Of a stretch of DNA of 64,000 bases, positions 26,388 through 35,310 are shown piece after piece. The DNA comes from Capsulimonadaceae bacterium (GTDB lineage Bacteria; Armatimonadota; Armatimonadia; Armatimonadales; Capsulimonadaceae). A model generated the notes under the pieces. It was not told the origin of the DNA. It saw nothing but the letters and a program-made list of their open reading frames with translations, and did no database searches. The stretch is taken from assembly GCA_031292625.1 (NCBI GenBank), contig JARLGU010000019.1, forward strand, positions 186,001 to 250,000, given 5' to 3'. A program made the position numbers and the translations under genes. Each line of letters starts with the position of its first letter. Positions within the stretch are counted from its first letter, which is position 1.

Positions 26388-26780
26388 ATGAACGGACTTC
26401 GCAGTGCTCTTCGCCGCAAGGCAGCAGGATTTACGCTCGTTGAGATTATGATTGTCGTGCTGATTATCGGCATTCTTCTCGCGATCGCCATTCCCAACTT
26501 TGTAACCGCCCGAAACTCGGCGCGCGCCAAAGGCTGCGTCGGCAACTTGAAGCAAATCGACAGCGCAAAACAGCAGTACATCATGGACACCAAGCAGAAC
26601 TCGACGTTCGCGTTTAGCGCCGCCTCGGCGTACAGCGGAACGACGGCAAATGAACTGGTTCCCAACTATATCCGCAGCTTCCCGACTTGCCCGGCTGGCG
26701 GCACGTATGCGGTGAACTCCGGCACGTCGAACCCGACCTGCACCTATTCGGATGCGACCTACCCGCATAGCCTGACGTAA
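26388..26780 (+). CDS. Type IV pilin / prepilin-like protein, copy 1
   Basis: A 130-residue prepilin with a class III leader, RRKAAGFTLVEIMIVVLIIG, cut before Phe at about residue 15, and the invariant Glu5 of the mature protein. The mature head is short, with the sequence CVGNLKQIDSAKQQY and a C-terminal CPAGGTY ... TCTY disulfide-type loop, as in short major pilins of Planctomycetota and Verrucomicrobiota. The start at 26388 is supported by AAGGAG 11 nt upstream; the ORF extends upstream to 26319 but without a leader. It is followed by a second pilin and a strong hairpin. It is probably a surface pilus or competence component. Confidence 0.9.
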   Translation: MNGLRSALRRKAAGFTLVEIMIVVLIIGILLAIAIPNFVTARNSARAKGCVGNLKQIDSAKQQYIMDTKQNSTFAFSAASAYSGTTANELVPNYIRSFPTCPAGGTYAVNSGTSNPTCTYSDATYPHSLT

Positions 26781-26810
26781 GCAACAGCGTTATCGCAATA
26801 TCGATCGTCA

Positions 26811-26841
26811 CAAGCCCCTGCGCACTACCAGCAGGGGCTTG
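26811..26841 (+). terminator. Strong hairpin between the two pilin genes
   Basis: CAAGCCCCTGC and GCAGGGGCTTG form a perfect 11-bp stem around a 9-nt loop, 30 nt after the first pilin's stop. No T-run follows, so it may act as a partial terminator or as an RNA-stability element raising the first pilin's mRNA level. Confidence 0.6.
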
Positions 26842-26892
26842 CGGCATAAAGAACCGTCCTCGCAAAGCCATAATCCAATCAGGAGCGATTCT

Positions 26893-27297
26893 ATGCAAAC
26901 TACTCATGGCGCAGCCAACTCCAAAGCAAGCAGATCGCAAGGACGCGGAGCGTTTACGCTCGTGGAAATCATGATTGTCGTCATGATCATCGGCATCCTT
27001 CTCGCGATCGCGATCCCCACATTTCTCACGGCGCGCAGCTCTTCGCGCGCGAAAACATGCGTCGACAATTTGAAACAAATCGACACCGCTAAACAGCAAT
27101 ATGTAATGGACAAGAAGCAGTCCTCGACATACGCCTTTTCCGGATCGTACAGCGGAACGACGTCGAACGAACTCGTCCCCAACTACATGCAAAGCTTCCC
27201 GGTCTGTCCGGCCAGCGGCACATACACGGTCGGAGCCGCGGGCGTCATTCCCACCTGCAATTACGTCGACACGTCTTATCCTCACTCGTTGACCTAG
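26893..27297 (+). CDS. Type IV pilin / prepilin-like protein, copy 2
   Basis: A 134-residue paralogue of the preceding pilin, with leader GAFTLVEIMIVVMIIGILL, CVDNLKQIDTAKQQY, SGTTSNELVPNYM, a CPASGTY ... TCNY loop and the same terminal YPHSLT. The leader is longer (about 20 residues). AGGAG lies 8 nt before ATG 26893. It is 112 bp behind copy 1 and converges with the membrane-protein gene at 27392. The close similarity marks a local duplication, and both copies keep all pilin landmarks. Confidence 0.9.
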   Translation: MQTTHGAANSKASRSQGRGAFTLVEIMIVVMIIGILLAIAIPTFLTARSSSRAKTCVDNLKQIDTAKQQYVMDKKQSSTYAFSGSYSGTTSNELVPNYMQSFPVCPASGTYTVGAAGVIPTCNYVDTSYPHSLT

Positions 27298-27321
27298 ACG
27301 TTCGACGAGTACACGCTAAGC

Positions 27322-27355
27322 CGCCCCTTTCGCGCGATAATTCGTGAGAGGGGCG
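27322..27355. terminator. Bidirectional terminator-like hairpin
   Basis: CGCCCCT and AGGGGCG enclose a partly paired 20-nt loop in the 94-nt gap between the convergent pilin and membrane-protein genes. Confidence 0.5.
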
Positions 27356-27391
27356 CGATCTCTCGAGCGCAAGCCCTTGCAACGTCATGCG

Positions 27392-28765
27392 TTAACGATG
27401 TCCGTAATAGGCCTGCGCCGCGCCCAGCTGCCATGCGACCGCTTCCGTGCCATCGTCGCCGGGGTTTACGATAATATGGTCGATCGGCCCCCCTTGCCGG
27501 ATGCGGCGGTCGAATCGATCCCAATTGGTTGCGAATTGGGACATCGCGCGAGGACGAGCCATGTTCGCGCCGACCGATGGACCGGCGAACGCCAGCGCCA
27601 CAATCGCGCCGGATGCAAGCATCAAGACGACGGCCTTTGACCATTTTCTCGCATACTCCCCCACGTAGAGTCCGACGATCGCCGCCATAACCGCCAGCGC
27701 GAAATCCGCGATAATCATGGACCGGCTTGGCGCGGGACGTCCCGTGCCGTAGCGGCACACGAAGAACGGCGCCCACATCGCGAATTGGCCGCACACAAGC
27801 CCTGCTAGCGTCACCCTGCTGGAGATCGCAACGGAGGATGGCAACGTGCTGGCCAGCATCACAAGCGCTCCTAACGCAATCAACGCCCACCCGGAACCGC
27901 TCCAGTGAAGGATGTCCGTGTAGGTCCTTGCCGGATGAGCGAGCGTGGCGGCATTCGATAAGAACAGCTGCATATCGAACAAGCCGTGAAGAGCGGCATC
28001 GAAGAGGCTGGGATGAACGCCAGCGGCTCCGTGCCGGACGTGGTTTCCCGGCGCGAATGCAACGAGAGCGATGCTCAAGGCGCAGCTGATCAACACAGGC
28101 ACGGCGGGTCGTACGCGAATTGAGCCAGCCGCGAGCGCGCAAAGTACGATCACTGGCGTGATGAGCGCGCCAGGCTCCGTCGTCCCCGCAATCGCAATCG
28201 GCAGCAAACAGCACGCGATCATGCCCGTAGGCGTGGCGAGACGAAGCAGAAAGCACGCGAATGCCGATAGTCCAAGCACGGTTCCCATGTAACAGGAAAG
28301 TCCGGTGACCCAGTAGGCGCTCTCGAAAACGTTTGGCGAGATCAGGAGGGTGACTGCCGGCACTCCGGTCGCCAACAATAGGGACATGAGCACGCCAAAT
28401 CGCGCCCGCGCCGCCGCGAAGCAACATGCGATCCATGTAAGCAGGATGAGCGCCGGATACCATCCGGGACGTCCGTCGCGCGTGAGGGAGCAAACCGTGA
28501 GTGAGAGGAGACCGGCGAAATAACGGCCGGTCCAGTGGCAATAGCCCCAGAAGGCGCCTACGATAGGGCCGCGCCGGCGCGCTCCGACCGCAAGAATAAA
28601 GTCGTCCGCGACGAAACGGCTATAGCAGGCTGCAAGAATGTTCGCCGCAAGCAGCGCCGCGAAGAACAGAACGGCAAGCAAGATCAGCCAATCGACTGGC
28701 TGCCACGCCCTTGGAGCGGACGAAGAGGAACTGTCGTCTGGAGCAATGGAGTGCGCCGTGGTCAT
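27392..28765 (-). CDS. Polytopic membrane protein, DUF6056-like
   Basis: A protein of about 457 residues with ten or so membrane segments and a short soluble N-terminus rich in Ser. The first loop, CYSRFVADDFILAVGA, and the following HWTGRYFAGLLS resemble DUF6056/GT-C-type membrane proteins of polysaccharide clusters, in which paired Asp residues and an Arg after the second segment are conserved. ATG 28765 was chosen (GGAG 11 nt upstream) over a TTG at 28774. It lies between pilin and GT4 genes. Glycosyl transfer is plausible but not demonstrated by any catalytic motif. Confidence 0.65.
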   Translation of the reverse strand: MTTAHSIAPDDSSSSSAPRAWQPVDWLILLAVLFFAALLAANILAACYSRFVADDFILAVGARRRGPIVGAFWGYCHWTGRYFAGLLSLTVCSLTRDGRPGWYPALILLTWIACCFAAARARFGVLMSLLLATGVPAVTLLISPNVFESAYWVTGLSCYMGTVLGLSAFACFLLRLATPTGMIACCLLPIAIAGTTEPGALITPVIVLCALAAGSIRVRPAVPVLISCALSIALVAFAPGNHVRHGAAGVHPSLFDAALHGLFDMQLFLSNAATLAHPARTYTDILHWSGSGWALIALGALVMLASTLPSSVAISSRVTLAGLVCGQFAMWAPFFVCRYGTGRPAPSRSMIIADFALAVMAAIVGLYVGEYARKWSKAVVLMLASGAIVALAFAGPSVGANMARPRAMSQFATNWDRFDRRIRQGGPIDHIIVNPGDDGTEAVAWQLGAAQAYYGHR

Positions 28766-28960
28766 TGCTTGCAATCACTCCTGATAGAGGGCCCGCGTGC
28801 GTCGCCAGTTCCGCCCACTCAAGCGAGCAGCTGAATGGCGGCACTCATTCCATACGCGCCGGGACGAGGTTGACGCGTCGTGAATGCAGGTATTCGCAAC
28901 GCACTTTCATACGTTGCGAACACCCGCGATGAAACTCTTCGGCGTCTGAGCGGCGAACCG

Positions 28961-30244
28961 CTAAACGTCCTCATCAACCTCAATGCCAACTGGCCACGGG
29001 TTGAAATCCGACACGAGATACTCTTCCCAGACGCGCGCGTAAGTCTCCGCGGTCTGCTGCGCGATCCGATGCCAGTTGAAGACGTTCTGTACCCGCTCGA
29101 ACGCGGTATTGGCCTTCTGGCGCGCCCTGATCGGGTGAAGCAGCACGTCCAGAATGCCATCTGCCAGAGAGTTGGCATTTCCTGTATAAGTCGTCGTTCC
29201 CGTAACTTCGTGCTCGACCACCTCGGGAAGACCGCCCGTATCCGATACGACAACCGGCACGCGCGCGGCCATTGCTTCGAGTGCCACGATGCCAAAGGGC
29301 TCGTACAGCGACGGGAAGCACGCGACATCGGCGACCTGGTAGATCTTCAGCAGGTCATCGTCGGGCACGAAGCCGGCAAAGTAGACGGCCTTATCGATGC
29401 CAAGCGATTGCGCCAGCCGGACCAGGTGATCGCGGTTGCCGCCGCCGCAAATGAGCAGCTTGGAATCGTTGTAGAACCAGCGAATCTTGGGAAGCGCCTG
29501 AATGAGAACTTCGACGCCCTTCTCACGGACTAACCGTCCGACGAAGAAGATGATCTTCTCGTTGGGCGCCGCATACCGCGAGCGAAACTCTGCCCTCTCA
29601 TGTTCAGAAAGCTCGTTGGCGAACTTGGATGGATCGACGCCGTTGACGATGACATCCATTTTGTCCCATGGCGTGCCAAGCGCCCGCTGGCACTCGCGGC
29701 GCATATAGTCCGTGCAGACGATTACGCGCCATGCGGCCGCTTGCAGCTCCCATTCGACGTGGTTGATATAGGCCTGGCCCGGCGAGTGGATGCCATTATT
29801 GCGTCCGTGTTCGGTAGCATGAATGGTCGCAATCAACGGCAGACGATATTTGTGCTTGAGACCATTCGCCGCATAATGCGCCAGCCAATCGTGAGCATGG
29901 ATGACCACCGGTTCGCGTTCATCTTCTTCGCCCGCCGCCAGCGGCGCAACATTGTCGCCCGCGAGAGGGACAAGTTCGCTTAGCAGACGGTCTGCCCGCG
30001 CGTACATCGCGTCGTTTAGAAGCTGAACCCAGTGAATGAAGTCGTGTGCGCCGGAAGCGACCGTCACGCGAGAGATCTCGACGCCGTTTTCGACCTCTTC
30101 GGCCGGCGCGCCGGGATGCTCGCAGGTAATGACGTTTACCTTTACGCCCTGCGCAACAAGCGCGTTGGCGAGGTCAAAGACGTGACGAGCGATCCCGCCG
30201 ACAATCTTGGGAGGATACTCCCACGTAAGCATAATAACGCGCAT
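28961..30244 (-). CDS. GT4 glycosyltransferase, glycogen synthase-like
   Basis: A 427-residue GT-B enzyme. The N-terminus MRVIMLTWEYPPKIVGGIA (KxGG-like donor loop), HAHDWLAHYA, and the C-terminal donor site FVGRLVREKGVEVLIQAL and PSLYEPFGIVALEAMA (EX7E) are typical of GT4 enzymes close to actinobacterial GlgA/GlgM and other NDP-glucose-dependent synthases. It acts in the cytosol; the likely product is an alpha-glucan or glycoside. AAGGAG 5 nt upstream supports the ATG. It follows purD by 65 nt on the same strand. Confidence 0.85.
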   Translation of the reverse strand: MRVIMLTWEYPPKIVGGIARHVFDLANALVAQGVKVNVITCEHPGAPAEEVENGVEISRVTVASGAHDFIHWVQLLNDAMYARADRLLSELVPLAGDNVAPLAAGEEDEREPVVIHAHDWLAHYAANGLKHKYRLPLIATIHATEHGRNNGIHSPGQAYINHVEWELQAAAWRVIVCTDYMRRECQRALGTPWDKMDVIVNGVDPSKFANELSEHERAEFRSRYAAPNEKIIFFVGRLVREKGVEVLIQALPKIRWFYNDSKLLICGGGNRDHLVRLAQSLGIDKAVYFAGFVPDDDLLKIYQVADVACFPSLYEPFGIVALEAMAARVPVVVSDTGGLPEVVEHEVTGTTTYTGNANSLADGILDVLLHPIRARQKANTAFERVQNVFNWHRIAQQTAETYARVWEEYLVSDFNPWPVGIEVDEDV

Positions 30245-30309
30245 GGCTGCTCCTTGTACGGAAAGCGAACCGGCTAGCGGGCTGCCTTCCTAAGTGAAGA
30301 TAGTTATGC

Positions 30310-31611
30310 TCAGGCCATGGCCTGATGACCGATATCCGTCCGATAGTGGGCGCCCTCGAAGTGCACCGCCCGAACCGCCGCATAGGCTCGCGCGCGCGCC
30401 TGGTTGAAGTCAGAGCCGACGCCTGTCACCGACAGGACGCGGCCGCCTCCGGTTACAATGGAGCCGCTGGCGTCACGCTCGGTTCCACTGTGAAAAATCA
30501 CGACGTCCGAAAGCTCCTGCACCTGCTCAAGGCCGTCGATAACCTTCCCTTTCTCATAAGATCCCGGGTAGCCGCCTGACGCCATAACGACCGTAACGGC
30601 CGTTCCGTCGCGCCATCGCAGTTCGATGTCGCGCAACGTGGCATCGGCCACGGCAACCATGATGTCCATTAGATCCGTATCGAGGAGCGGCAAAACGACT
30701 TCCGTCTCCGGATCGCCGAACCGGCAGTTAAACTCGAGCACCTTGATATTGCCGTCGGGCTCGACCATCAGGCCCGCGTAGAGGACTCCCTTATATGGAA
30801 TGCCGGTGCTCTTAATCGCAGCGACCGCCGGCTTGAGGACGATCTCCAGCGCACGGTCAACCATCTCCTGCGTAAAGAACGGCGTTGGCGCGTAAGCCCC
30901 CATTCCGCCCGTGTTCGGCCCCTCGTCGCCATCGCGCGCCCGCTTGTGATCCTGTGCCGGCAGCATCGGGAGGACGGTCACGCCGTCGGTAAATGCCATC
31001 AGCGAGACTTCGCGGCCAACGAGACCTTCTTCGAGAACGACGCGCGAACCGGAATCCCCAAACTCCCGGTCAATCAGGATGCGCCGCAACGCGCTCTCGA
31101 CCTCATCCAGCGTATCGCAAACCATCACGCCCTTGCCAGCCGCCTCGCCCTCCGCTTTCACGACGAGCTTCTTGCCGGGATGGACCGCAAAATACTCCCG
31201 CGCGTAGGTCATCGATTCGCCCAAGTCGGACTGCACCACGAAGTCCGCGGTCGGGATGCCGCACTTACGCATCAATTCCTTGGCGTAGACCTTACTTCCT
31301 TCTAACTGCGAGGGTTCGCGCGCGGGACCAAAGATCCGTAGCCCTTTTGCCTCGAACGCATCGACGATCCCCGCGATCAGAGGCGTTTCCGGTCCAACCA
31401 CCGTAAGGGCAACGTTGTTCTCTTGCGCAAACTTCGTCAGCCCATCGAAATCGGTAACCGAAATTGGCACGCTCTCCGCGTTTCTCACGGACGCAATGCC
31501 AGGATTGCCTGGAGCGCAAAAGAGACGTCCGATTTGGGGGGACTGGGCGAGCTTCCACACCAATGTGTGCTCACGCCCTCCGCCGCCGATTACAAGTACA
31601 TTCATCATCAT
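30310..31611 (-). CDS. purD: Phosphoribosylamine-glycine ligase
   Basis: A 433-residue ATP-grasp enzyme of purine synthesis, joining 5-phosphoribosylamine and glycine to give GAR. Landmarks are NVLVIGGGGREHTLVWKL, APGNPGIA, VGPETPL, KAEGEAAGKGVMV and NTGGMGAYAP. Three consecutive ATG codons (31611, 31608, 31605) could start it; the homologous N-terminus begins at the last (MNVLVIGGG). It follows dnaB by 84 nt on the same strand. Confidence 0.96.
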   Translation of the reverse strand: MMMNVLVIGGGGREHTLVWKLAQSPQIGRLFCAPGNPGIASVRNAESVPISVTDFDGLTKFAQENNVALTVVGPETPLIAGIVDAFEAKGLRIFGPAREPSQLEGSKVYAKELMRKCGIPTADFVVQSDLGESMTYAREYFAVHPGKKLVVKAEGEAAGKGVMVCDTLDEVESALRRILIDREFGDSGSRVVLEEGLVGREVSLMAFTDGVTVLPMLPAQDHKRARDGDEGPNTGGMGAYAPTPFFTQEMVDRALEIVLKPAVAAIKSTGIPYKGVLYAGLMVEPDGNIKVLEFNCRFGDPETEVVLPLLDTDLMDIMVAVADATLRDIELRWRDGTAVTVVMASGGYPGSYEKGKVIDGLEQVQELSDVVIFHSGTERDASGSIVTGGGRVLSVTGVGSDFNQARARAYAAVRAVHFEGAHYRTDIGHQAMA

Positions 31612-31695
31612 ATCGTTTCATCCCATCCCCGAGCGAGCGATTCCCGGCGCCCATCAGCGCGTGCCGCGGCGCCGCTCGCGGCGGTCGCTTCAGCG

Positions 31696-33144
31696 CTACT
31701 CGCCGCTGTCATCGTGCTGCAGCTCCACATCGACAAATTTGGCGTAATCCGGCATAAACCCGATTTTTACCGTTCCCGTAGGACCGTTTCGGTGCTTTCC
31801 GATAATAAGCTCGGTCTCCTCGATCGTTTCAGATTCCGGTTTCTCAAAAAACTCGCCGGCGTCGCGGGCTTCCTTCTGCTTATAGTACGCATCCCGGTAG
31901 AGGAAGCAAACCAGGTCGGCCTCGGCTTCGATCGATCCCGATTCACGGAGGTCCGAGAGCATCGGCCGCTTGTTGTCTCTGGTCTCCACGGCTCTCGACA
32001 ACTGCGAAAGCGCGATGACGGGCACCTGCATTTCGCGAGCGAGCGACTTCAGTCCGCGCGCGATCTCGCCGATTTCCTGGACCCTGTTCTCGGTCTTGCG
32101 GTGAGACCGCATGAGTTGGAGGTAATCCACGATGATCAGCGACAAGCCGTGTTCCGCGGCAAGGCGGCGGCATTTGGCCCGCATCGTCAGCGAACTGGTC
32201 TCGGTTGCGTCGTCGATATAGATCGGCGCGTCGTACATCTTGTCGACCGATTCGGCTAGGGACGCCCATTCCGCGTCGTTGAGATGTCCTGTTCGAACAC
32301 GATGGCTGCTTACGAGCGCTTCCGAGCACAGCATACGCAGAGCGAGCTGTTCCTTGGACATTTCCAGTGAAAAGATCGCGACTGTTTTCTTTTCCCTAAG
32401 TGCAACATGCTGGGCGATCGTCAAACAGAGCGACGTTTTGCCCATTGAAGGTCGCGCCGCAACGATGATCATGTCTGCCTTTTGCAGACCGGCTGTCCAC
32501 ATGTTGAGTTGCTTGAAACCGGTTGGCAGGCCGGACACCTCCGCCTTGAGCTGTCCGAGCTCCTCGGCGCGGTCATAGACAGTCACCAATAATGGCGAGA
32601 GCGGCGAGAAGTACTGATCCATCCGCCGTCGCGCCACGTTGAAGACCAGCCTTTCGGACTGGTCGATCAGGTCACTGACTTCTTGATCGGGCTCCGGACT
32701 GCGCGCCATGCCGACGATCTGCATCGCCGCGTCGATCAGCTTGCGCAGCATTGCCTTCTCTTCGACGATCTTGGCGTAGTGCTCTACATGTGCAGCCGAC
32801 GGCACCGCGTCGAACAGCGCGGTCAGGTAGCCAATGCCGCCGACCGCCGCTAGCTTATCGCGGGTACGCAGCTCATTTTGGAGCGTAATGAGGTCGACCG
32901 GCTGGTTGCGCGCGTTGATAGCGAGGATCGCCTCGAACAGAACTTGATGCGTTTCCCTGTAGAAATCCTCAGGCGTCAGCGTTTCGCCTGCTTTTTCAAC
33001 CGCCGCCGTCTCAAGGAGCATCGCTCCAAGGACCGACTGCTCGGCCTCGACATTATGAGGGGGCAGGTATCGCGCTAATACCTCGGAAGACTGCTCTTCG
33101 TTCCCGGAAACGCGGCCGGATAACGTTTCGTTTTGATCGGCCAT
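31696..33144 (-). CDS. dnaB: Replicative DNA helicase
   Basis: A 482-residue RecA-fold hexameric helicase. An N-terminal domain (about 27-130, beginning LPPHNVEAEQSVLGAML) binds primase and the C-terminal ATPase has Walker A ARPSMGKTSL (near residue 210), Walker B LIIVDYLQLM and RTGHLNDAEW. No intein is present. The order rplI-dnaB is conserved in many bacteria; here rplI lies 92 nt upstream. No good ribosome-binding site is visible before ATG 33144. Confidence 0.97.
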   Translation of the reverse strand: MADQNETLSGRVSGNEEQSSEVLARYLPPHNVEAEQSVLGAMLLETAAVEKAGETLTPEDFYRETHQVLFEAILAINARNQPVDLITLQNELRTRDKLAAVGGIGYLTALFDAVPSAAHVEHYAKIVEEKAMLRKLIDAAMQIVGMARSPEPDQEVSDLIDQSERLVFNVARRRMDQYFSPLSPLLVTVYDRAEELGQLKAEVSGLPTGFKQLNMWTAGLQKADMIIVAARPSMGKTSLCLTIAQHVALREKKTVAIFSLEMSKEQLALRMLCSEALVSSHRVRTGHLNDAEWASLAESVDKMYDAPIYIDDATETSSLTMRAKCRRLAAEHGLSLIIVDYLQLMRSHRKTENRVQEIGEIARGLKSLAREMQVPVIALSQLSRAVETRDNKRPMLSDLRESGSIEAEADLVCFLYRDAYYKQKEARDAGEFFEKPESETIEETELIIGKHRNGPTGTVKIGFMPDYAKFVDVELQHDDSGE

Positions 33145-33236
33145 CTCAGCCTATTGCCTGTGGAATGTCCATGGGCGCGCCCAAGTCGTAAGCGCGCCGC
33201 GTCTGGACGGATGAGTCTGCGGTATCCGCAGGCGAA

Positions 33237-33680
33237 CTATGCCGCGACTACGGTAACCTTGACATCGACGGTGACATCCCGGTGCAGCTTAACGGGGATT
33301 TGATATTCGCCGAGTTGCTTAATGGGGTCAAGGAGACTGATCTTGCGCTTGTCGAGCTTGACGCCAAGATCCTTGCCGATGGCATCCGCAATGTCCTGAG
33401 CCGTCACGCGGCCGTAGAGCTTGCCTTCGCCGCTGCGGGCATGGATGTTGACGACCTTGCCTTCGAGAGCCGCCTGATCCTTCTGGGCCTGCGTCAAGAT
33501 TTTCTCGCTCCGGCGCTCTTCAAGCGCGTTCTTCGCAAGCAGGTTCTTTAAGGCGCCGCCCTGTGCCTCCACTGCAAGTTTGCGCGGATACAGATAGTTT
33601 CGCGCATAGCCGTCACTCACCGTAATGACATCGCCCTGCTTACCAGTGTTCTGGATGTCCTGCAAAAGTATAACCTTCAT
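33237..33680 (-). CDS. rplI: 50S ribosomal protein L9
   Basis: A 147-residue protein, the normal length, with MKVILLQDIQNTGKQGDVIT, VSDGYARNYLYPRKLA and a C-terminal domain. It binds 23S rRNA at the L1 side of the 50S subunit. Start ATG 33680 gives the canonical N-terminus and has GGAG 11 nt upstream; an in-frame GTG at 33692 would overlap that site. A TATAAT box lies on the minus strand at 33737-33742, about 57 nt upstream of the start. Confidence 0.97.
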   Translation of the reverse strand: MKVILLQDIQNTGKQGDVITVSDGYARNYLYPRKLAVEAQGGALKNLLAKNALEERRSEKILTQAQKDQAALEGKVVNIHARSGEGKLYGRVTAQDIADAIGKDLGVKLDKRKISLLDPIKQLGEYQIPVKLHRDVTVDVKVTVVAA

Positions 33681-33736
33681 TGAATCGTTCACTCCTCGCT
33701 GTATTCTTGCTAGCTCAGTCCCAATGCCCCGGCGCC

Positions 33737-33742
33737 ATTATA
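33737..33742 (-). promoter_or_regulatory. -10 box upstream of rplI
   Basis: Minus-strand TATAAT, 56 nt before the rplI ATG and after the mlaD stop, so rplI-dnaB-purD can be transcribed independently of the mla genes. The -35 is poor. Confidence 0.45.
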
Positions 33743-33791
33743 GGCGGTCCGATGCTAGCGCCTGTCTTAGAGCCTCGCGGAAGCCGCCGCC

Positions 33792-35261
33792 TCATTTGCT
33801 GAGCTCAAACCCAGCCGCGAAGCCTGGCGATTTTGGGATGTTTTCCATTCCGAGCCAGAGAGCCGTTCCTTGACCAAGCTGGATACGCTGCCGCAGGTCG
33901 AGCTTGAGATCGTTCGGATCGTAGAGATCCGCCGTAAGCACGTCCGTACCGTATAACTTGTAATCCAACCCAATGGCGACCTTGCTGTCGTAAACGCCCG
34001 CCCGCATTGAAGCCCGATCATTATACCGCTGACCTACCTGGAAGTTCAAATGGTTATCGCCGGTTAAATCGCGAACTCCCGCCCGAATATAGTTTTGCGT
34101 GCCATAAGGCGCACTCAGATCGAAATCCGTACGGAACTGATTCGCACGGAAATTCTCCCAAAATACGAGCTGAGACGAGAATTGGTTCTGGTGGCTCGTA
34201 TGTCCGCCCGAGAGTTCGTTGAGCCGGGTGATCAACTCGTTCGTATGCCCGGACGCGGCGGCGACGTTCTTCACGGTCGTACGCAAGTCGGCCTGCACGG
34301 TCTTATCGCCCGTAATCGCGCGAACATCTTCCTCAATGGCATTGAGTTTTTCGGTAGCCGTTTTTAAGTTAGCCAGCGTTTCCGTTAAATTCTGCAGCGC
34401 CTTGCCTTGATCGAGCGTTTCGGACGTCTGCGATAGAAGACGGTTGGCGTGCGTAACCAGTTGATTGATCTGCGACGATGCCGCATCCATATTCGTTATC
34501 ATCGCATCGATCTTCGCCCGGTTATGGTGCGTGATGCCGCTCATATCCTGCGTCGTCGAACTGACGTTTCTCAGCGATGTCTGCAAAATGGCGTTGTCAG
34601 CATGCAGCATCACTCCCATGTCGGTCGCAAGCTTTTTCGCCTGGAACGACGCCTCGTTGATGTTCTCAAACGTCCCGGTCATACCGCCCCTAAGCGCCGG
34701 ATCGCCTAGAAAGGAATTCGCGCTCTTAGCGGTAACCGTCAATTGATCGAGAAGCTTGTTGGTCTTGCCTGTCGTCACCTTGAGCTCATCGATAAGCCCG
34801 CCAGCCTGCTGCATCAAGACCGTAGCGTGATCCTGCAGCTCCGCGAAGCTAGCGCCCGCCGTACCAGGGATCGTCGATCCCGCGGAATAATAAGTTGCCC
34901 GGCGCGAAGCGGGCGCGATCCGCGACGGTACGAACTCGACGGTCGCGGTGCTGCCAAGCAAGCTCGAAACGATCGAAACACCCGCGTCCGTCGGGATCCT
35001 GACGCCCCTGTCGATCCGCGCGCGGACCAACGCCTGACCGTCGCCGGACAACTGGACGTCTTCCACGTGACCGATGAGAACTCCCGAGAATTCGACGTCG
35101 GAACCCGAGCGCACCCCCTGGGCATTCCGGAAATTAATCGTGACAAGGTATGACGCGCTGCCGATCTCCGCGTGCTTAAAGAAGACATAGCCGCCTATAA
35201 ACATAGCGGCGCCAATTAGGACAAGGATGCCGACTTGTAGTGCGGAGCGAGCTGTGTTCAT
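33792..35261 (-). CDS. mlaD: MCE-family lipid transport protein with C-terminal barrel-like domain (MlaD-like)
   Basis: A 489-residue protein: one N-terminal membrane anchor (about residues 8-29), an MCE domain (about 38-115; FRNAQGVRSGSDVEFSGVLI), a long alpha-helical region (about 155-355) rich in Asn/Thr heptads, and about 125 C-terminal residues of alternating beta-strands separated by short turns (NYIRAGVRD, LNFQVGQRYND, AIGLDYKLYG, LKLDLRQRIQLG, ALWLGMENI, FAAGFEL). E. coli MlaD has only the anchor and MCE domain at about 183 residues. The layout matches the trans-envelope MlaD described in Veillonella parvula, where the C-terminus is an outer-membrane barrel. AAGGA precedes the ATG. 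Confidence 0.88.
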   Translation of the reverse strand: MNTARSALQVGILVLIGAAMFIGGYVFFKHAEIGSASYLVTINFRNAQGVRSGSDVEFSGVLIGHVEDVQLSGDGQALVRARIDRGVRIPTDAGVSIVSSLLGSTATVEFVPSRIAPASRRATYYSAGSTIPGTAGASFAELQDHATVLMQQAGGLIDELKVTTGKTNKLLDQLTVTAKSANSFLGDPALRGGMTGTFENINEASFQAKKLATDMGVMLHADNAILQTSLRNVSSTTQDMSGITHHNRAKIDAMITNMDAASSQINQLVTHANRLLSQTSETLDQGKALQNLTETLANLKTATEKLNAIEEDVRAITGDKTVQADLRTTVKNVAAASGHTNELITRLNELSGGHTSHQNQFSSQLVFWENFRANQFRTDFDLSAPYGTQNYIRAGVRDLTGDNHLNFQVGQRYNDRASMRAGVYDSKVAIGLDYKLYGTDVLTADLYDPNDLKLDLRQRIQLGQGTALWLGMENIPKSPGFAAGFELSK

Positions 35262-35310
35262 ATTCGGTATTCCTTACCCCATCGACCCAGCGCTTGACAA
35301 GGGGATAGCT

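Noticed and set aside
33681-33692. GTG at 33692 as the start of rplI
   Set aside because: It overlaps the GGAG ribosome-binding site and adds four residues not found in L9; ATG 33680 gives the usual N-terminus.
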